Assembly: GCA_036013505.1 (NCBI GenBank)
Contig: CP107851.1
Coordinates: 372,001 to 436,000 of the forward strand
DNA length: 64,000 bases
Reading direction: 5' to 3'
DNA from: Streptomyces sp. NBC_00510
Lineage (GTDB): Bacteria; Actinomycetota; Actinomycetes; Streptomycetales; Streptomycetaceae
Shown here piece by piece: positions 9,376 to 18,507 of the stretch. Each line of letters starts with the position of its first letter. The stretch's first letter is position 1. Made by a program: the position numbers and the translations under genes. The notes below the pieces were generated by a model that saw only the letters and a list, made by a program, of their open reading frames with translations, had not been told where the DNA came from and ran no database searches.

Positions 9376-9954
9376 TCATGGTGGCGGGCGCGGTGTTCCG
9401 GCCTCGACGCCCAGCGGGACTTCGTCCGCTGAGCAAATGTGGGTGCCCATGTTGCGCTCCATCATGCGCAGTGCCGCGTCGGCCAGATCGCGATGGATGT
9501 GGGCGACAGCGTCACTCGCGACGGTCGTCGGCAGGTGCCGGACGTGCGCGTCGAGTGCCGAGTACAGCACGCACTGCTCGGTGACCTGCCCGCACAGCAC
9601 GAGATGGCCGACGTTCCGCCGGTCCAGGAGGTACTCCAGCGGGGTCTGGAAGAAGATCGAATGCCGGGCCTTGACGACGAACAACGAGTCGGCGTCGGGC
9701 TTGACCGGTTCGACCAGGTCGGCATGCGGGCCGGCGAGTGCCATGTCGAGGATCTCGTCGTGATGGGAGCGCCAGCGTCCGTAATTGTCGTTGACGTAAA
9801 TGACGTCCACACCGATCTCGCGAGCGCGTGAGATCAGCCTCCGAACGCCGGGGAGCGCCTCTCGCACAGACGGCAGCAGCAGTTCAGCGTCCTCGTGCTC
9901 ATACGTATTGATCATGTCGATCACGACGAGCGCGGTCGTTTCCTTGTCGTACAT
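9376..9954 (-). CDS. Isochorismatase-like cysteine hydrolase
   Basis: The 192-residue product has the complete isochorismatase-like triad: Asp13 in TALVVIDMINTYEH, Lys95 in LFVVKARHSIFF and Cys128 in LVLCGQVTEQCVLYSALDA, with the cis-peptide VTEQ before the Cys. The family hydrolyses amides, enol ethers or imides such as nicotinamide or N-carbamoyl compounds; the substrate cannot be told from sequence. The start at 9954 has GAGG upstream. It stands alone, transcribed away from orphan copy 2. Confidence 0.9.
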   Translation of the reverse strand: MYDKETTALVVIDMINTYEHEDAELLLPSVREALPGVRRLISRAREIGVDVIYVNDNYGRWRSHHDEILDMALAGPHADLVEPVKPDADSLFVVKARHSIFFQTPLEYLLDRRNVGHLVLCGQVTEQCVLYSALDAHVRHLPTTVASDAVAHIHRDLADAALRMMERNMGTHICSADEVPLGVEAGTPRPPP

Positions 9955-10097
9955 TCGTTGCGGACCTCGCTGGTTGCCGTGTCAGGCGGTCATTCCCGGC
10001 GGCGTGCTGGGGCCGTACGCGGGGGAAGTGCAGAAAGCTCCGGACAGGGTCGTTGTTCCAGCATGCGGCCATCAAGACTGCGTCGCAGGCTGGAGAA

Positions 10098-10298
10098 GTG
10101 GAATGCCGAGTGATCGTGTATCCGCCTTCGGAATGCGGCGGGCGCCGGGTCCGGCTGGATGAGCGCATCCTCGGCCTGGCCCACGGGCCCAGGGACATTC
10201 TCGTCTTGCTGCGGCAGGCTGGCCTCAGGCCCCGAGTCAGAGACCTCTGGGAAGGGGAGCTGGTCGAATGGCGGGGCGGCGGCCCTGATCTTTGGTGA
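10098..10298 (+). CDS. Small orphan protein, copy 2 of 4
   Basis: From GTG 10098 the 66-residue product reads ECRVIVYPPSECGGRRVRLD, RILGLAHGPRDILVLLRQAG and ELVEWRGGGPDLW. It aligns without gaps to copy 1 (3951) apart from the last residues. The upstream TGGAGAA supports the GTG start, and family similarity begins exactly there. Function unknown. A GC-rich imperfect hairpin follows the stop. Confidence 0.75.
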   Translation: MECRVIVYPPSECGGRRVRLDERILGLAHGPRDILVLLRQAGLRPRVRDLWEGELVEWRGGGPDLW

Positions 10299-10477
10299 CG
10301 GGCGGCGCGCCGCGCCCCCCGGCACGGAAGGGCCTTGGGCGGCGGACTCCTCTCTGGATGGCAGGGGCCTGGCAAACGGCACCCAGCGGCGGATCCGCAC
10401 CATAGTTTGTATCGACCACCGATCCGCCGGTCGGGCCTGCCCGGGGGACGCTGGGCCGCGGCGATCCCTCCGCTGGG

Positions 10478-11176
10478 TCAAGCGTCGCGTCGCTGGTCGT
10501 GGCTGTCCTGGCGCAGCTGGTCGGCGTGCCGAGTGAGAGCGTCCACGCGCGCAGCTATCTCCGGATGCCCCGGCTGCAGATGGATGCGGACAGCGGCAAG
10601 GGGGGCCATCAATCGAGCCGCGTCGTTGTGGGCGAGGGCCCCGTCGATGGCGGAGCGGGCCGCGGGGGGAAGGTCGGACAGCCCGGTGACGAGAGCGGCC
10701 AGGCGGCGCAGGTCGGCGGCGTTGTCGCGTGCCCAGGCTGTGACAGTGCGGTCGGCGGCGCGGCGGTCGCGTGTGGCCTTCACCCGCTCCTCCCCGGTAC
10801 TGCCCGCTGCTCCCGGCTGCAGGCGCAGGTAGCGGCGCTCGGCAGCCTGGCGACTGGCGACCCCGAGAGGGCCTGCCAGGTCGGCCCAGCTGGCGCCGGC
10901 GGCGCGGGCGGTCTCAATCAGACCCCTCTCCCAGCCGGCGAGCCGCTCGCGCACCTCCCGCAGCAGCATCAGCGAGGCCAGCGCCTGTTCTGAGTCGTCA
11001 CCTGACATGGCCGCCGGCGCCGTATCCGCGGCGCGGGCCACACGCAGAGCCTCATCGATGGCTGCCAGAGCGGTCGCGGTGGCCAGGAGCGGCACGGCTC
11101 GACCGTCGTCGGCGGCCGCCGACGGAGAGGGGTCGGTGGCATTCAAGAAACAATCGCTTCCTTCCATGTCATCCAC
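10478..11176 (-). CDS. rheA: RheA-type repressor of hsp18
   Basis: The product has the pattern of Streptomyces 'HSP18 transcriptional regulator' proteins: ALASLMLLREVRERLAGWER, LIETARAAGASWADLAGPLG, VASRQAAERRYLRLQPG (a helix-turn-helix-like segment), then RDRRAADRTVTAWARDNAAD. In Streptomyces albus RheA represses hsp18 and acts as a thermosensor (established knowledge). The gene is divergent from hsp18, and two RheA-like operators lie between them, one overlapping this gene's own start (GTG 11176, or ATG 11167). Autoregulation is therefore likely. Confidence 0.85.
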   Translation of the reverse strand: MDDMEGSDCFLNATDPSPSAAADDGRAVPLLATATALAAIDEALRVARAADTAPAAMSGDDSEQALASLMLLREVRERLAGWERGLIETARAAGASWADLAGPLGVASRQAAERRYLRLQPGAAGSTGEERVKATRDRRAADRTVTAWARDNAADLRRLAALVTGLSDLPPAARSAIDGALAHNDAARLMAPLAAVRIHLQPGHPEIAARVDALTRHADQLRQDSHDQRRDA

Positions 11177-11185
11177 TCGACGACT
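11167..11185. promoter_or_regulatory. RheA-type operator 1
   Basis: TGTCATC-N5-GACGACT, an imperfect inverted repeat. From memory the published RheA operator is TGTCATC-N5-GATGACA. It overlaps the rheA start codon region, which fits autorepression. Confidence 0.6.
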
Positions 11186-11191
11186 CGAAGT

Positions 11192-11220
11192 TTGTCATCG
11201 CTTGGACGACATGGTACAAG
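11192..11220 (+). promoter_or_regulatory. Predicted hsp18 promoter
   Basis: TTGTCA (11192-11197) and TACAAG (11215-11220) are separated by 17 bp, the vegetative sigma-70 spacing. Operator 2 lies on top of it, so repressor binding would block RNA polymerase. Confidence 0.5.
11193..11211. promoter_or_regulatory. RheA-type operator 2
   Basis: TGTCATC-N5-GACGACA, one mismatch from a perfect dyad and 26 bp from operator 1. It covers the space between the predicted -35 and -10 of hsp18. Confidence 0.7.
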
Positions 11221-11277
11221 AGAAGACAGGTGAAGCGCATTGGCAGCCACTGCCCGAACACTTGGAGGTGTTTCACG

Positions 11278-11712
11278 ATGTTGATGCGCACCGACCCCTT
11301 CCGTGAGCTGGACCGTCTGACCCAGCAGCTCCTGGGGACGTCCGGCACATGGTCGAGGCCCTCGACCATGCCGATGGACGCCTACCGCGAAGGCGACCAC
11401 TACGTGATCGCCCTCGACCTTCCCGGCGTGACCCCGGAAGCGATCGACATCGACGTCGAACGCAACATGCTGACGGTCAAGGCAGAACGCCGTCCCGTCG
11501 CCAAGGCCGACGACGTGCAGTTGGAACTGTCGGAACGGCCCCTCGGCGTCTTCTCACGGCAGCTCATGCTCGCCGACACCCTGGACGCCGAGCACATCCA
11601 GGCCGAGTACGACGCCGGCGTCCTGACCCTGCGCATCCCGATCGCGGAGCGGGCCAAGCCACGCAAGATCGCGATCACGTCCACCGGCGACCGCAAGCAG
11701 ATCAGCGGCTGA
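11278..11712 (+). CDS. hsp18: Hsp20/alpha-crystallin small heat-shock protein
   Basis: The 144-residue product starts MLMRTDPFRELDRLTQQLLG and contains the alpha-crystallin domain: PMDAYREGDHYVIALDLPGV, IDIDVERNMLTVKAERRPV and the closing AEYDAGVLTLRIPIAERAKP. It should be an ATP-independent holdase forming oligomers in the cytoplasm. The ATG at 11278 follows GGAGGTG at ideal distance. Divergence from rheA plus paired operators predicts heat induction by loss of RheA binding. Two DUF2267 genes follow on the same strand. Confidence 0.95.
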   Translation: MLMRTDPFRELDRLTQQLLGTSGTWSRPSTMPMDAYREGDHYVIALDLPGVTPEAIDIDVERNMLTVKAERRPVAKADDVQLELSERPLGVFSRQLMLADTLDAEHIQAEYDAGVLTLRIPIAERAKPRKIAITSTGDRKQISG

Positions 11713-11816
11713 GCCCTGAGCCGGGTACCACCCGGCACACGCAGTAGGCGGCGGAGGACGGAAAACCGTTCCCTCCCTCCTCGGTTCCGTCCTCCGCGTA
11801 ACACAAGGGGATTACC

Positions 11817-12212
11817 GTGGCCATGCGATCGGAGGCGTTCCTGGCACGCGTGCAGGAACGCGGCGAATACTCCACTCCACGGGAGGCGGACCAGGCGGCG
11901 CGCGTCGTGCTGGCCCTGCTGGGTGCACACGTGGTCGGCGAGGAGCGTGCGGAACTCGCCGCTCGACTGCCGGAGACCTACGCACTCATCCTGCTCAATC
12001 CGCTGCAGGCCACCGAGCCGCTGGACGCCGAGCGGTTTGTGCGGGCCACCGCCGCCTGGATCGAAGGCGCCACCGAACAGACCGCACGCTGGGACGTCGG
12101 CGCCGTCCTCAGCGTGGCCGCCGAGGAGGCCGGACCGGACCTCCTGCGCCGGCTCTTGCTTCAGCTGCCCCCGGGCTACGACCTGCTGTTCGGTCACCTC
12201 GAACCGGCCTGA
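11817..12212 (+). CDS. DUF2267 protein
   Basis: The 131-residue product carries the DUF2267 pattern: FLARVQERGEYSTPREADQA, ARVVLALLGAHVVGEERAEL, AARLPETYALILL and a C-terminal LLRRLLLQLPPGYDLLF. GTG 11817 is chosen because AAGGGG lies six bases upstream. DUF2267 genes often occur in pairs beside small heat-shock genes in actinomycetes; the biochemical role is unknown. It lies 104 bp after hsp18 and 70 bp before a paralogue. Confidence 0.9.
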   Translation: MAMRSEAFLARVQERGEYSTPREADQAARVVLALLGAHVVGEERAELAARLPETYALILLNPLQATEPLDAERFVRATAAWIEGATEQTARWDVGAVLSVAAEEAGPDLLRRLLLQLPPGYDLLFGHLEPA

Positions 12213-12282
12213 CCCTCACGACCGTGGGGCGGGACACGCTGCCCCCGCCCCACACCACAACAAGAAGATGAAAGGCACACCG

Positions 12283-12717
12283 ATGTCCCCGCAGCCCCCA
12301 GCGGACCTCCGTACAACGGCGATGACGTTCGACGCGATGGTCGAGCACGTACGCTACGAGGGCGCCTACCCAACCCGCGAACGGGCCGAGCAGGCCGTCC
12401 GTGATGTGCTCGCCGGACTCGGTCGGCAGCTGATCGGCGAAGAACGCGTCGCCCTGGCCGCCCGGCTTCCTGTCGAGGCCGCGCTCGAGCTCACCGCCCA
12501 ACTCCCCCGCACCGAACCGCTCACCGGCTTCGACTTCGTCTGCGACCTGGCCACCCGCACCGGCGGCACGCCCGCCACCGCACGCTGGGACGCCGGGACC
12601 GTTTTCGCGGTTCTCAGTCGCCTGGCCGGGGACGACCTCATCAACCGCGTTCTCGCACAACTGCCAACCGGGTACGCCCTGCTTTTCGGCCGGGCCGAAT
12701 TGGCGCCGACCGCATAA
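12283..12717 (+). CDS. DUF2267 protein, second copy
   Basis: The 144-residue product parallels the preceding gene: MVEHVRYEGAYPTRERAEQA, VRDVLAGLGRQLIGEERVAL, AARLPVEAALELTAQLP and a C-terminal NRVLAQLPTGYALLFG. ATG 12283 follows GAAAGG; an upstream in-frame ATG (12268) has no ribosome site. It probably forms an operon with the first copy. Confidence 0.9.
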   Translation: MSPQPPADLRTTAMTFDAMVEHVRYEGAYPTRERAEQAVRDVLAGLGRQLIGEERVALAARLPVEAALELTAQLPRTEPLTGFDFVCDLATRTGGTPATARWDAGTVFAVLSRLAGDDLINRVLAQLPTGYALLFGRAELAPTA

Positions 12718-12794
12718 CGTCGGCCGCGGTCGGCCCTGCCGGCAATTCACCCCTCCCACGCGCAACCCCTTCGGTCTGAGCTCGTTGCGCACTG

Positions 12795-13031
12795 GTGAAA
12801 GACCGCCAGGAACCGCTTGGGGACAAGCGGCATCGCATTGCGACAGACCCAGTACCTACACCGAGTCGGGCATTCCGCGCTGAAGACTTGCGACACCGCC
12901 TGCGACAGCGAGCCGAGCAAGAACTCGCCCAGCGCCTCAGTACGTCGGTACTGCTGCCAGCACAGATGGATACCTCAGGGCGCGGAGAGCCGGTACCGCC
13001 CAGGGAGGTAGGAGGCGCGCACCCGGTCTAA
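12795..13031 (+). CDS. Small 'AFRA..LRH' protein, copy A
   Basis: The core AFRAEDLRHRLRQRAEQELA-QRL is matched at 45808-45993 by AFRAKMLRHALRERAEQEIV-QRL. Sequence outside this 25-residue amphipathic, charged helix is not conserved. The start (GTG 12795) is uncertain. Function unknown; a small helical protein or the N-terminal part of a decayed one. Confidence 0.45.
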   Translation: MKDRQEPLGDKRHRIATDPVPTPSRAFRAEDLRHRLRQRAEQELAQRLSTSVLLPAQMDTSGRGEPVPPREVGGAHPV

Positions 13032-13805
13032 CACCAAGGGAGGACGCGCCGCCGCGAGCCCGAGCTTGCCCGGCGATCATCCCGAGGAACACCCCCGGGA
13101 AGGGTTGGCCCCACCCTGCTCTTCGAAGGGCGGCCCCGCCGGCGAAAGCCCTGGAAGAAGCGGCGGAGCCGCACTTCCAGGATGCACCCAGCCCGGGCCG
13201 ACGGCACATCCGATGCTTCGAAGTGGAGCGGCAGATTCCTTCGAAACCCGCACATCCGGCGGTGCCCGGAGACAGCAATGGGCGAGCGCCGCGAGGGTTT
13301 TCCGCCGCGCAACCAGGTGCCCCAGGGCGTCTCGGCGGGCCCGACACGTGCGCAGTATCGGCGGGCGTGCAGCCAGACAACGATGGCGTCCGGCGAGACC
13401 AATGAGGCCGCAATACTGAAGGGATCAGCCGCCCCGCGTCTCCGCCCAGCTAGCTGTGAGGTGGCCACCCAAGTGGGCCTGCATGCATTGCGAGTAGCCA
13501 CGGCCGGGCCCAGCTGCACGTAATCACCACCAGTGAAACCGGCTCGATCTTTGACCGACGCTTGGATGCGGCGGCGCACCCGGCTGAGCCGGCTGCGCCG
13601 CCGGCGCCGGCCACCACCGGACAAGGCCGCCCACATGAGATATCAGAAACCAGACCGGCGGATGAGTGACCGCCACACCCACTTACGGCCCAATTCGGAG
13701 CGTCCAGAAGCCAGGGCCGCTATCAAAGTGGATTGCACAGCCGCGACTTTCGCGCGAACGCGCATAGGGCTTCGAGCGAGCGCCGACAGCGAGGGCGGAG
13801 AATCC
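13032..13805. other. Gap upstream of ctaD
   Basis: About 770 bp with no assignable gene. It contains a perfect nested hairpin (13151-13180) and must hold the ctaD promoter, which I cannot pinpoint. A minus-strand stretch next to the hairpin shares GGGTGCATCCTGGAAGTG with plus-strand DNA near 5476. Confidence 0.4.
13151..13180. repeat. Perfect nested hairpin
   Basis: CTGGAAG at 13151-13157 pairs with CTTCCAG at 13174-13180, and inside it GCGGC (13160-13164) pairs with GCCGC (13168-13172) across a GGA loop. There is no adjacent gene end and no T-run. Confidence 0.5.
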
Positions 13806-15536
13806 ATGTCGTTGCAGGTGACATCGATCGAGGAGCAGGCGGCGCTGGTGCGGCGCCGCCCCGGGGCGGTGATCGTCGACTGGCTCACCACGACGGACCA
13901 CAAGAAGATCGGGTCGCTCTATCTGGCCAGCGGCTTTGGGTTCTTCCTCATCGCCGGCGTGCTGGCGTTGCTGATGCGGGCGGAGCTGGCCCGGCCAGGT
14001 ATCCAGATCATGTCGAACGAGCAGTACAACCAGGCGTTCACCATGCACGGCACGATGATGCTGCTGATGTTCGCAACGCCGCTGTTCGCCGGGTTCGCCA
14101 ACGCCATCATGCCGCTGCAGATCGGCTCCCCCGATGTGGCCTTCCCCCGACTGAACATGTTGTCTTACTGGCTGTTCCTGTTCGGGTCGTTGATCGCCGT
14201 GTCCGGCTTCTTCACCACTCAGGGTGCCGCGGACTTCGGCTGGACGGCCTACACCCCGCTGTCTGGCGGCGAACACACCCCGTATGCGGGGGGCAACATG
14301 TGGGTGCTGGGTCTGGCGATGTCCGGATTCGGCACCATCCTCGGCGCGGTCAACTTCATCACCACGATCATCTGCATGCGCTGCCCCGGCATGACGATGT
14401 TCCGGATGCCGATCTTCACCTGGAACATCCTGCTGACCTCAGTGCTGGTGCTGTTCGCGTTCCCAGTGCTGGCCGCCGCCCTGCTCGTTCTCTACGCGGA
14501 CCGCAAGTTCGGCGCGCACGTCTACGACCCGGAAAACGGTGGGCCGCTGCTGTGGCAGCACCTGTTCTGGTTCTTCGGCCACCCGGAGGTGTACATCATC
14601 GCGCTGCCGTTCTTCGGCATCGTCACCGAGGTCATCCCGGTCTTCTCCCGCAAGCCCGTATTCGGTTACGTGAGCCTGATTGCGGCGACCATCTCCATCG
14701 CCGGCCTGTCGGCAACCGTCTGGGCGCACCACATGTTCGCCACCGGCGCCGTCCTGCTGCCGTTCTTCGCGTTCATGACCTACCTGATCGCCGTGCCGAC
14801 CGGGGTGAAGTTCTTCAACTGGATCGGCACCATGTGGAAGGGCAGCCTCAGCTTCGAAACTCCCATGCTGTGGTCGATCGGCTTCTTGGTCACGTTCCTG
14901 TTCGGCGGCCTGACCGGCGTCATCCTCGCTTCCCCGCCGCTGGACTTCCACGTCACGGACTCCTACTTCGTGGTCGCTCACTTCCACTACGTGGTCTTCG
15001 GCACCGTGGTCTTCGCCATGTTCGCCGGCTTCCACTTCTGGTGGCCCAAGTTCACCGGGAAAATGCTCGACGAACGCCTCGGCAAGATCCACTTCTGGAC
15101 ACTGTTCATCGGCTTCCACGGCACCTTCCTTGTGCAGCACTGGCTCGGCGCAGAGGGCATGCCCCGCCGGTACGCCGACTACCTGGCCGCCGACGGCTTC
15201 ACCACCCTGAACACCATCTCCTCCATCGCCGCCTTCTTGCTGGGCCTGTCGACCCTGCCGTTCCTGTACAACGTGTGGAAGTCCGCCCGCTACGGCCGCC
15301 CGGTCGAGGTGGACGACCCGTGGGGCTTCGGCAGGTCCCTGGAATGGGCCACCTCGTGCCCGCCACCACGCCACAACTTCCTCACTCTGCCGAAGATCCG
15401 CTCCGAATCCCCCGCCTTCGACCTGCATCACCCCGACGTCGCCGCTCTCGACCAGGAACAGAACGCCGGCCGCCGCGACGTCATCGAACCCGGCATGGGG
15501 GTGGCCAAGCCGCTCGGCGAGAGCGATCAGACATGA
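13806..15536 (+). CDS. ctaD: Cytochrome c oxidase subunit I (aa3 type)
   Basis: The 576-residue product is a full-length haem-copper oxidase subunit I. It has [20 protein letters not shown] at the start, [20 protein letters not shown], the CuB/cross-link site [27 protein letters not shown], and [18 protein letters not shown] with the paired haem ligands. About twelve membrane helices are visible. ATG 13806 is supported by GCGGAG upstream and matching family length. No subunit II, III or haem-synthesis genes are nearby, so this is an accessory copy that would have to assemble with subunits encoded elsewhere. Confidence 0.95.
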   Translation: MSLQVTSIEEQAALVRRRPGAVIVDWLTTTDHKKIGSLYLASGFGFFLIAGVLALLMRAELARPGIQIMSNEQYNQAFTMHGTMMLLMFATPLFAGFANAIMPLQIGSPDVAFPRLNMLSYWLFLFGSLIAVSGFFTTQGAADFGWTAYTPLSGGEHTPYAGGNMWVLGLAMSGFGTILGAVNFITTIICMRCPGMTMFRMPIFTWNILLTSVLVLFAFPVLAAALLVLYADRKFGAHVYDPENGGPLLWQHLFWFFGHPEVYIIALPFFGIVTEVIPVFSRKPVFGYVSLIAATISIAGLSATVWAHHMFATGAVLLPFFAFMTYLIAVPTGVKFFNWIGTMWKGSLSFETPMLWSIGFLVTFLFGGLTGVILASPPLDFHVTDSYFVVAHFHYVVFGTVVFAMFAGFHFWWPKFTGKMLDERLGKIHFWTLFIGFHGTFLVQHWLGAEGMPRRYADYLAADGFTTLNTISSIAAFLLGLSTLPFLYNVWKSARYGRPVEVDDPWGFGRSLEWATSCPPPRHNFLTLPKIRSESPAFDLHHPDVAALDQEQNAGRRDVIEPGMGVAKPLGESDQT

Positions 15537-15910
15537 AGTGGCGCGGCCTCTCTAGTGCGGACGGCGGTCCGACGGTCGTTGCGGGCATCGCCCAATGTGA
15601 GAATTTTCTGTCGTGGCACGCCGCGATCAGCGACGCCAAAGCCGCGGCCGAGACTTTTGCCGACCGCATGCCCTGGCTGACTACCGCGCAACGTAGAGAA
15701 GTGCTCCGGTTGTACGTCGCCGACCGCCTCGACCAGACCTGTGCGGCGGTGACACTCATCTCGGAGCGCGAGCGCGAGCTAAGCAGCGAGTACAACCGAC
15801 GCTACAGTGCGTTGCGGAGGCGGCTCCTACGGAGGGTTGTGGCGGTCGCCTTGGTCGCTGCGGCAGTCTGCGTCCCGGTACCGCTCCTGCTGATCTTCGC
15901 CGGCCACTGA
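15533..15910 (+). CDS. Small ctaD-coupled protein with C-terminal membrane helix
   Basis: The ATG overlaps the ctaD stop (ATGA), indicating translational coupling. The 125-residue product has a soluble helical part, including [20 protein letters not shown] and [17 protein letters not shown], then [20 protein letters not shown], and one terminal membrane helix ([21 protein letters not shown]). It is probably a tail-anchored accessory protein of the oxidase, inferred only from coupling. A decayed relative lies at 16920-17030. Confidence 0.75.
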   Translation: MKWRGLSSADGGPTVVAGIAQCENFLSWHAAISDAKAAAETFADRMPWLTTAQRREVLRLYVADRLDQTCAAVTLISERERELSSEYNRRYSALRRRLLRRVVAVALVAAAVCVPVPLLLIFAGH

Positions 15911-16187
15911 CCCGCGCTCACCGAACCCCGTGGTACCTCTCGACACCAGCCCCGGGCGCCTGCGCCGCTACGCCCTCGCGCTCGCTCACGATCAACGAGC
16001 CCCGCATGCCCGCCGGGGCATCAGCGACATCGGCGCGACCGGTGACTCCGCAGCCGGTGAGACGCGCTAGGCGCAGTGAGCAGCGCAGCCGGTGGGTTGG
16101 CAGGCCCCGCCAGAGGAGCAGGTGCTGTTCGAGGCCGATCAGCCTGGCCGTGTTGACCGACCAACGGACGCGCGCTGGCCGTTCAGT

Positions 16188-16679
16188 TCATCCATGCCTC
16201 ATAGGTCCAGGAGCGTGTGACATGTCGTGCCCTTGGGTGCGAGCACGCCCGGGACGCGTTGCTGCGGCAGCGAGCGCGAGCGCCAGGCCGATCACCCCGA
16301 CGATCACGTTGTTTGTGATGGTGCGCCAAGTGCTGACATCTCCCGCGACGCACCAGGGCGAAATGATCGTCCACAGGGCAATGATTGCCGCAGCCCAGGC
16401 CTTGGAGTGAGTGCGCTCGAAACCTCGCCCCACCCCGCCCATGAGCAGGGCATACGCGATACCGGCGATGAGGTTGTTGACGGCGATCGTCGATAGCGCG
16501 TTGAAGCCCAACAGCGCGTTGAAGCCCGCGATCCACGGTGAAGCGGCCAGATAGACGCCCGTGAGCAGAGCCATGGCCTCGATGGCCTGACCGCGGTTGG
16601 TCGCGGTCGCACGCTCGTAATCGGCGCGAAGTTCCAGCAGATCGGGGTGCTGCTCGATGCCGGGTTGTGTGCGCGACAT
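16188..16679 (-). CDS. SPW repeat membrane protein
   Basis: The 163-residue product has two copies of the SPW half-repeat: VYLAASPWIAGF and WTIISPWCVAG, each followed by a helix pair (LSTIAVNNLIAGIAYALLMG; ITNNVIVGVIGLALALAAAA). A hydrophilic N-terminus (DLLELRADYERATATNRGQA) precedes four membrane helices. Function unknown. GGGAG lies nine bases before the ATG at 16679. Confidence 0.9.
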   Translation of the reverse strand: MSRTQPGIEQHPDLLELRADYERATATNRGQAIEAMALLTGVYLAASPWIAGFNALLGFNALSTIAVNNLIAGIAYALLMGGVGRGFERTHSKAWAAAIIALWTIISPWCVAGDVSTWRTITNNVIVGVIGLALALAAAATRPGRARTQGHDMSHAPGPMRHG

Positions 16680-16919
16680 ACGGACTATCTCCCATGATTT
16701 CGGTCATTCCGTGTATCCGCCTACCCGGACTCAGGCCTCCGAGTCCGGTCTCTTGAGCGGACACGATGCGTGACGATCTCGCCACCGACCGCATCGTCAG
16801 TACGCACGGACGCAAGCTTCGCGCAAGACGTGCACACGGGGAGCTCCGGGCATTGCCTGACCTGCGACGGCGAGAGCGCCGGGGCTCCCGCCTCGACGAT
16901 CCCCGGCACTGTTGTTCAT

Positions 16920-17030
16920 GGCCGGCTGATGACGGGGAGGCCGCTGAGTGCTTCGTCAACCGCTTTGCCCTGGCTGACAACCGCCCAGCGCCACGAGGTA
17001 ATTCGGCTGGGTGTTGCCGCAGAGTGCTGA
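16920..17030 (+). pseudogene. Remnant of the ctaD-coupled small protein family
   Basis: One frame reads DDGEAAECFVNR and, after a shift, another reads [21 protein letters not shown] and stops at 17030. Together they parallel [30 protein letters not shown] of the gene at 15533. The rest of the protein is missing. The two homologous segments flank the SPW gene. Confidence 0.5.
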
Positions 17031-17163
17031 CGCGCATCTCCCTATGCAACTCGGCAGAGTGGGGTTGCGGCCGCAGGCAGACGGCGTGCGTCTATCCGCA
17101 GCGGTGACGGGTAGCCGCCCTGGCGTGGACCACTCCGGTAGCCGAGCGGAAGGAACGGTCATC

Positions 17164-17835
17164 ATGGGGGACGAGGCAGAGCGCGCCGCGCTCTTCGACA
17201 TGGACGGCACCCTCGTCGACACCAACTACCTCCACGCGGTCTCGTGGTGGGAGGCGTTCCGATAGGCCGGACACACAGTGTCGATGGCGGACATCCACCG
17301 CTGCATCGGCATGGGATCCGACCATCTCCTGGAACGACTGTTGGGCAAGGAGCGCGACCGCAGCGAGGATGACCCGATCAGCGACGCCCACAAGGCCCTG
17401 TACGGCGCCTACGGCCCCGCGCTCGCCCCTCTGGACGGTGCCGCGGACCTGCTTCGCGCGGTGGCGGCCCGGGGCTTCCGGGTCGTCCTGGCCACCTCGG
17501 CCGACGGCAAGGAGCTCGCCGTGATGCGGGCCGCCCTCGACGCCGACGACGTCATCGCGGACGCCACCAGCAAAGACGACGTCTCCGCGAGCAAACCGGC
17601 CCCCGACCTGGTCGCCCAGGCCCTGGGACGGGCGGGCGTACCTGCGGACCGGGCGGTCTTCGTGGGCGACACCGTGTGGGACATCAAGGCCGCCGGGAAG
17701 GCGGTTGTGCCCTGCGTGGCGCTTCTGTCCGGTGGCATCGGCCGCGCCGAACTGGAGGAGGCGGGCGCCGCCGCCGTGCACCGCGACCCACGCGACGTGC
17801 TGGCCTCCCTCGACAGCAGTCCAATGTGGCAATGA
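17164..17835 (+). pseudogene. HAD-family phosphatase interrupted by an in-frame amber codon
   Basis: All HAD motifs are present in a single frame: ALFDMDGTLVDTNYLHAVSW (motif I), LATSADGKELAV (motif II), SASKPAPDLVAQAL (Lys) and AVFVGDTVWDIKAAGKAV (motif IV). Codon 34 (17263-17265) is TAG where an ordinary residue, probably Gln, is expected; the reading continues in frame as AGHTVSMADIHRCIG. A restart at GTG 17278 would lack the catalytic Asp pair. It would otherwise be a phosphoglycolate-phosphatase-like enzyme of about 223 residues. Confidence 0.8.
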
Positions 17836-17888
17836 CCTCGCTCGTGGACCCGCCCGTTTGACCGCGGACATGCGGGTAGTCGTGGCGT

Positions 17889-18501
17889 ATGTGGCTTTTG
17901 TGTCCACCGGGGGTGTACCACCCCCAGGACGACACGCTGCTCCTCGAAGACGCGCTGAAACGACGTCTCGACGACGATGCCGACGTCCTCGATCTGGGGA
18001 CGGGCAGCGGCGCGCTGGCCCTGGCCGCCGCCGAGCGCGGCGCCGCACAGGTGACCGCCGTGGACGCAATCCGTGAGCGCGGTGTGCACCACGTGGCTCA
18101 ACGCCCGCCTCAACGGGCTGCGCGTGAAAGTCGTGCGCGGCGACCTCCACTCACCCGTGACGGGCCGCCGCTTCGACCTGATCACGGCCAATCCGCCGTA
18201 CGTTCCGTCGCCGCAGGCGGGCCCACCGACCCGCGGTCGCGCCCTGGCGTGGGATGCGGGGTCCGACGGCCGGGCGCTGCTGGACCGGATCTGCTCCGAC
18301 GTGCCGCCGTTGCTCGCTCCGGGAGGAGTCCTGCTCCTGGACCACGGCCGCGTCGTGCGTTCCGACCGCTTCGTTGTGGCCGTGTGCGCCTGCCGCCGCA
18401 GCCGCACGTACCCGTGGTGCGACACCAGCCATCGCCGGCACACTCGGACGTCACCGGCACAGATCCTTCCGGTACTCGGGCTGCCCGGACGGCGCGCCTA
18501 G
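17889..18501 (+). pseudogene. HemK2/MTQ2-like protein methyltransferase, frameshifted
   Basis: The N-terminal frame (ATG 17889) gives MWLLCPPGVYHPQDDTLLLE and the SAM motif VLDLGTGSGALALAAAERG. A second frame (from about 18073) gives LNGLRVKVVRGDLHSPVTGR and the NPPY motif DLITANPPYVPSPQAG, then WDAGSDGRALLDRI. The shift lies near 18075-18090. The C-terminal third after GVLLLDHG is also scrambled and shorter than usual. Intact relatives methylate Gln in release factors or similar proteins. Confidence 0.7.
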
Positions 18502-18507
18502 CCTCTT

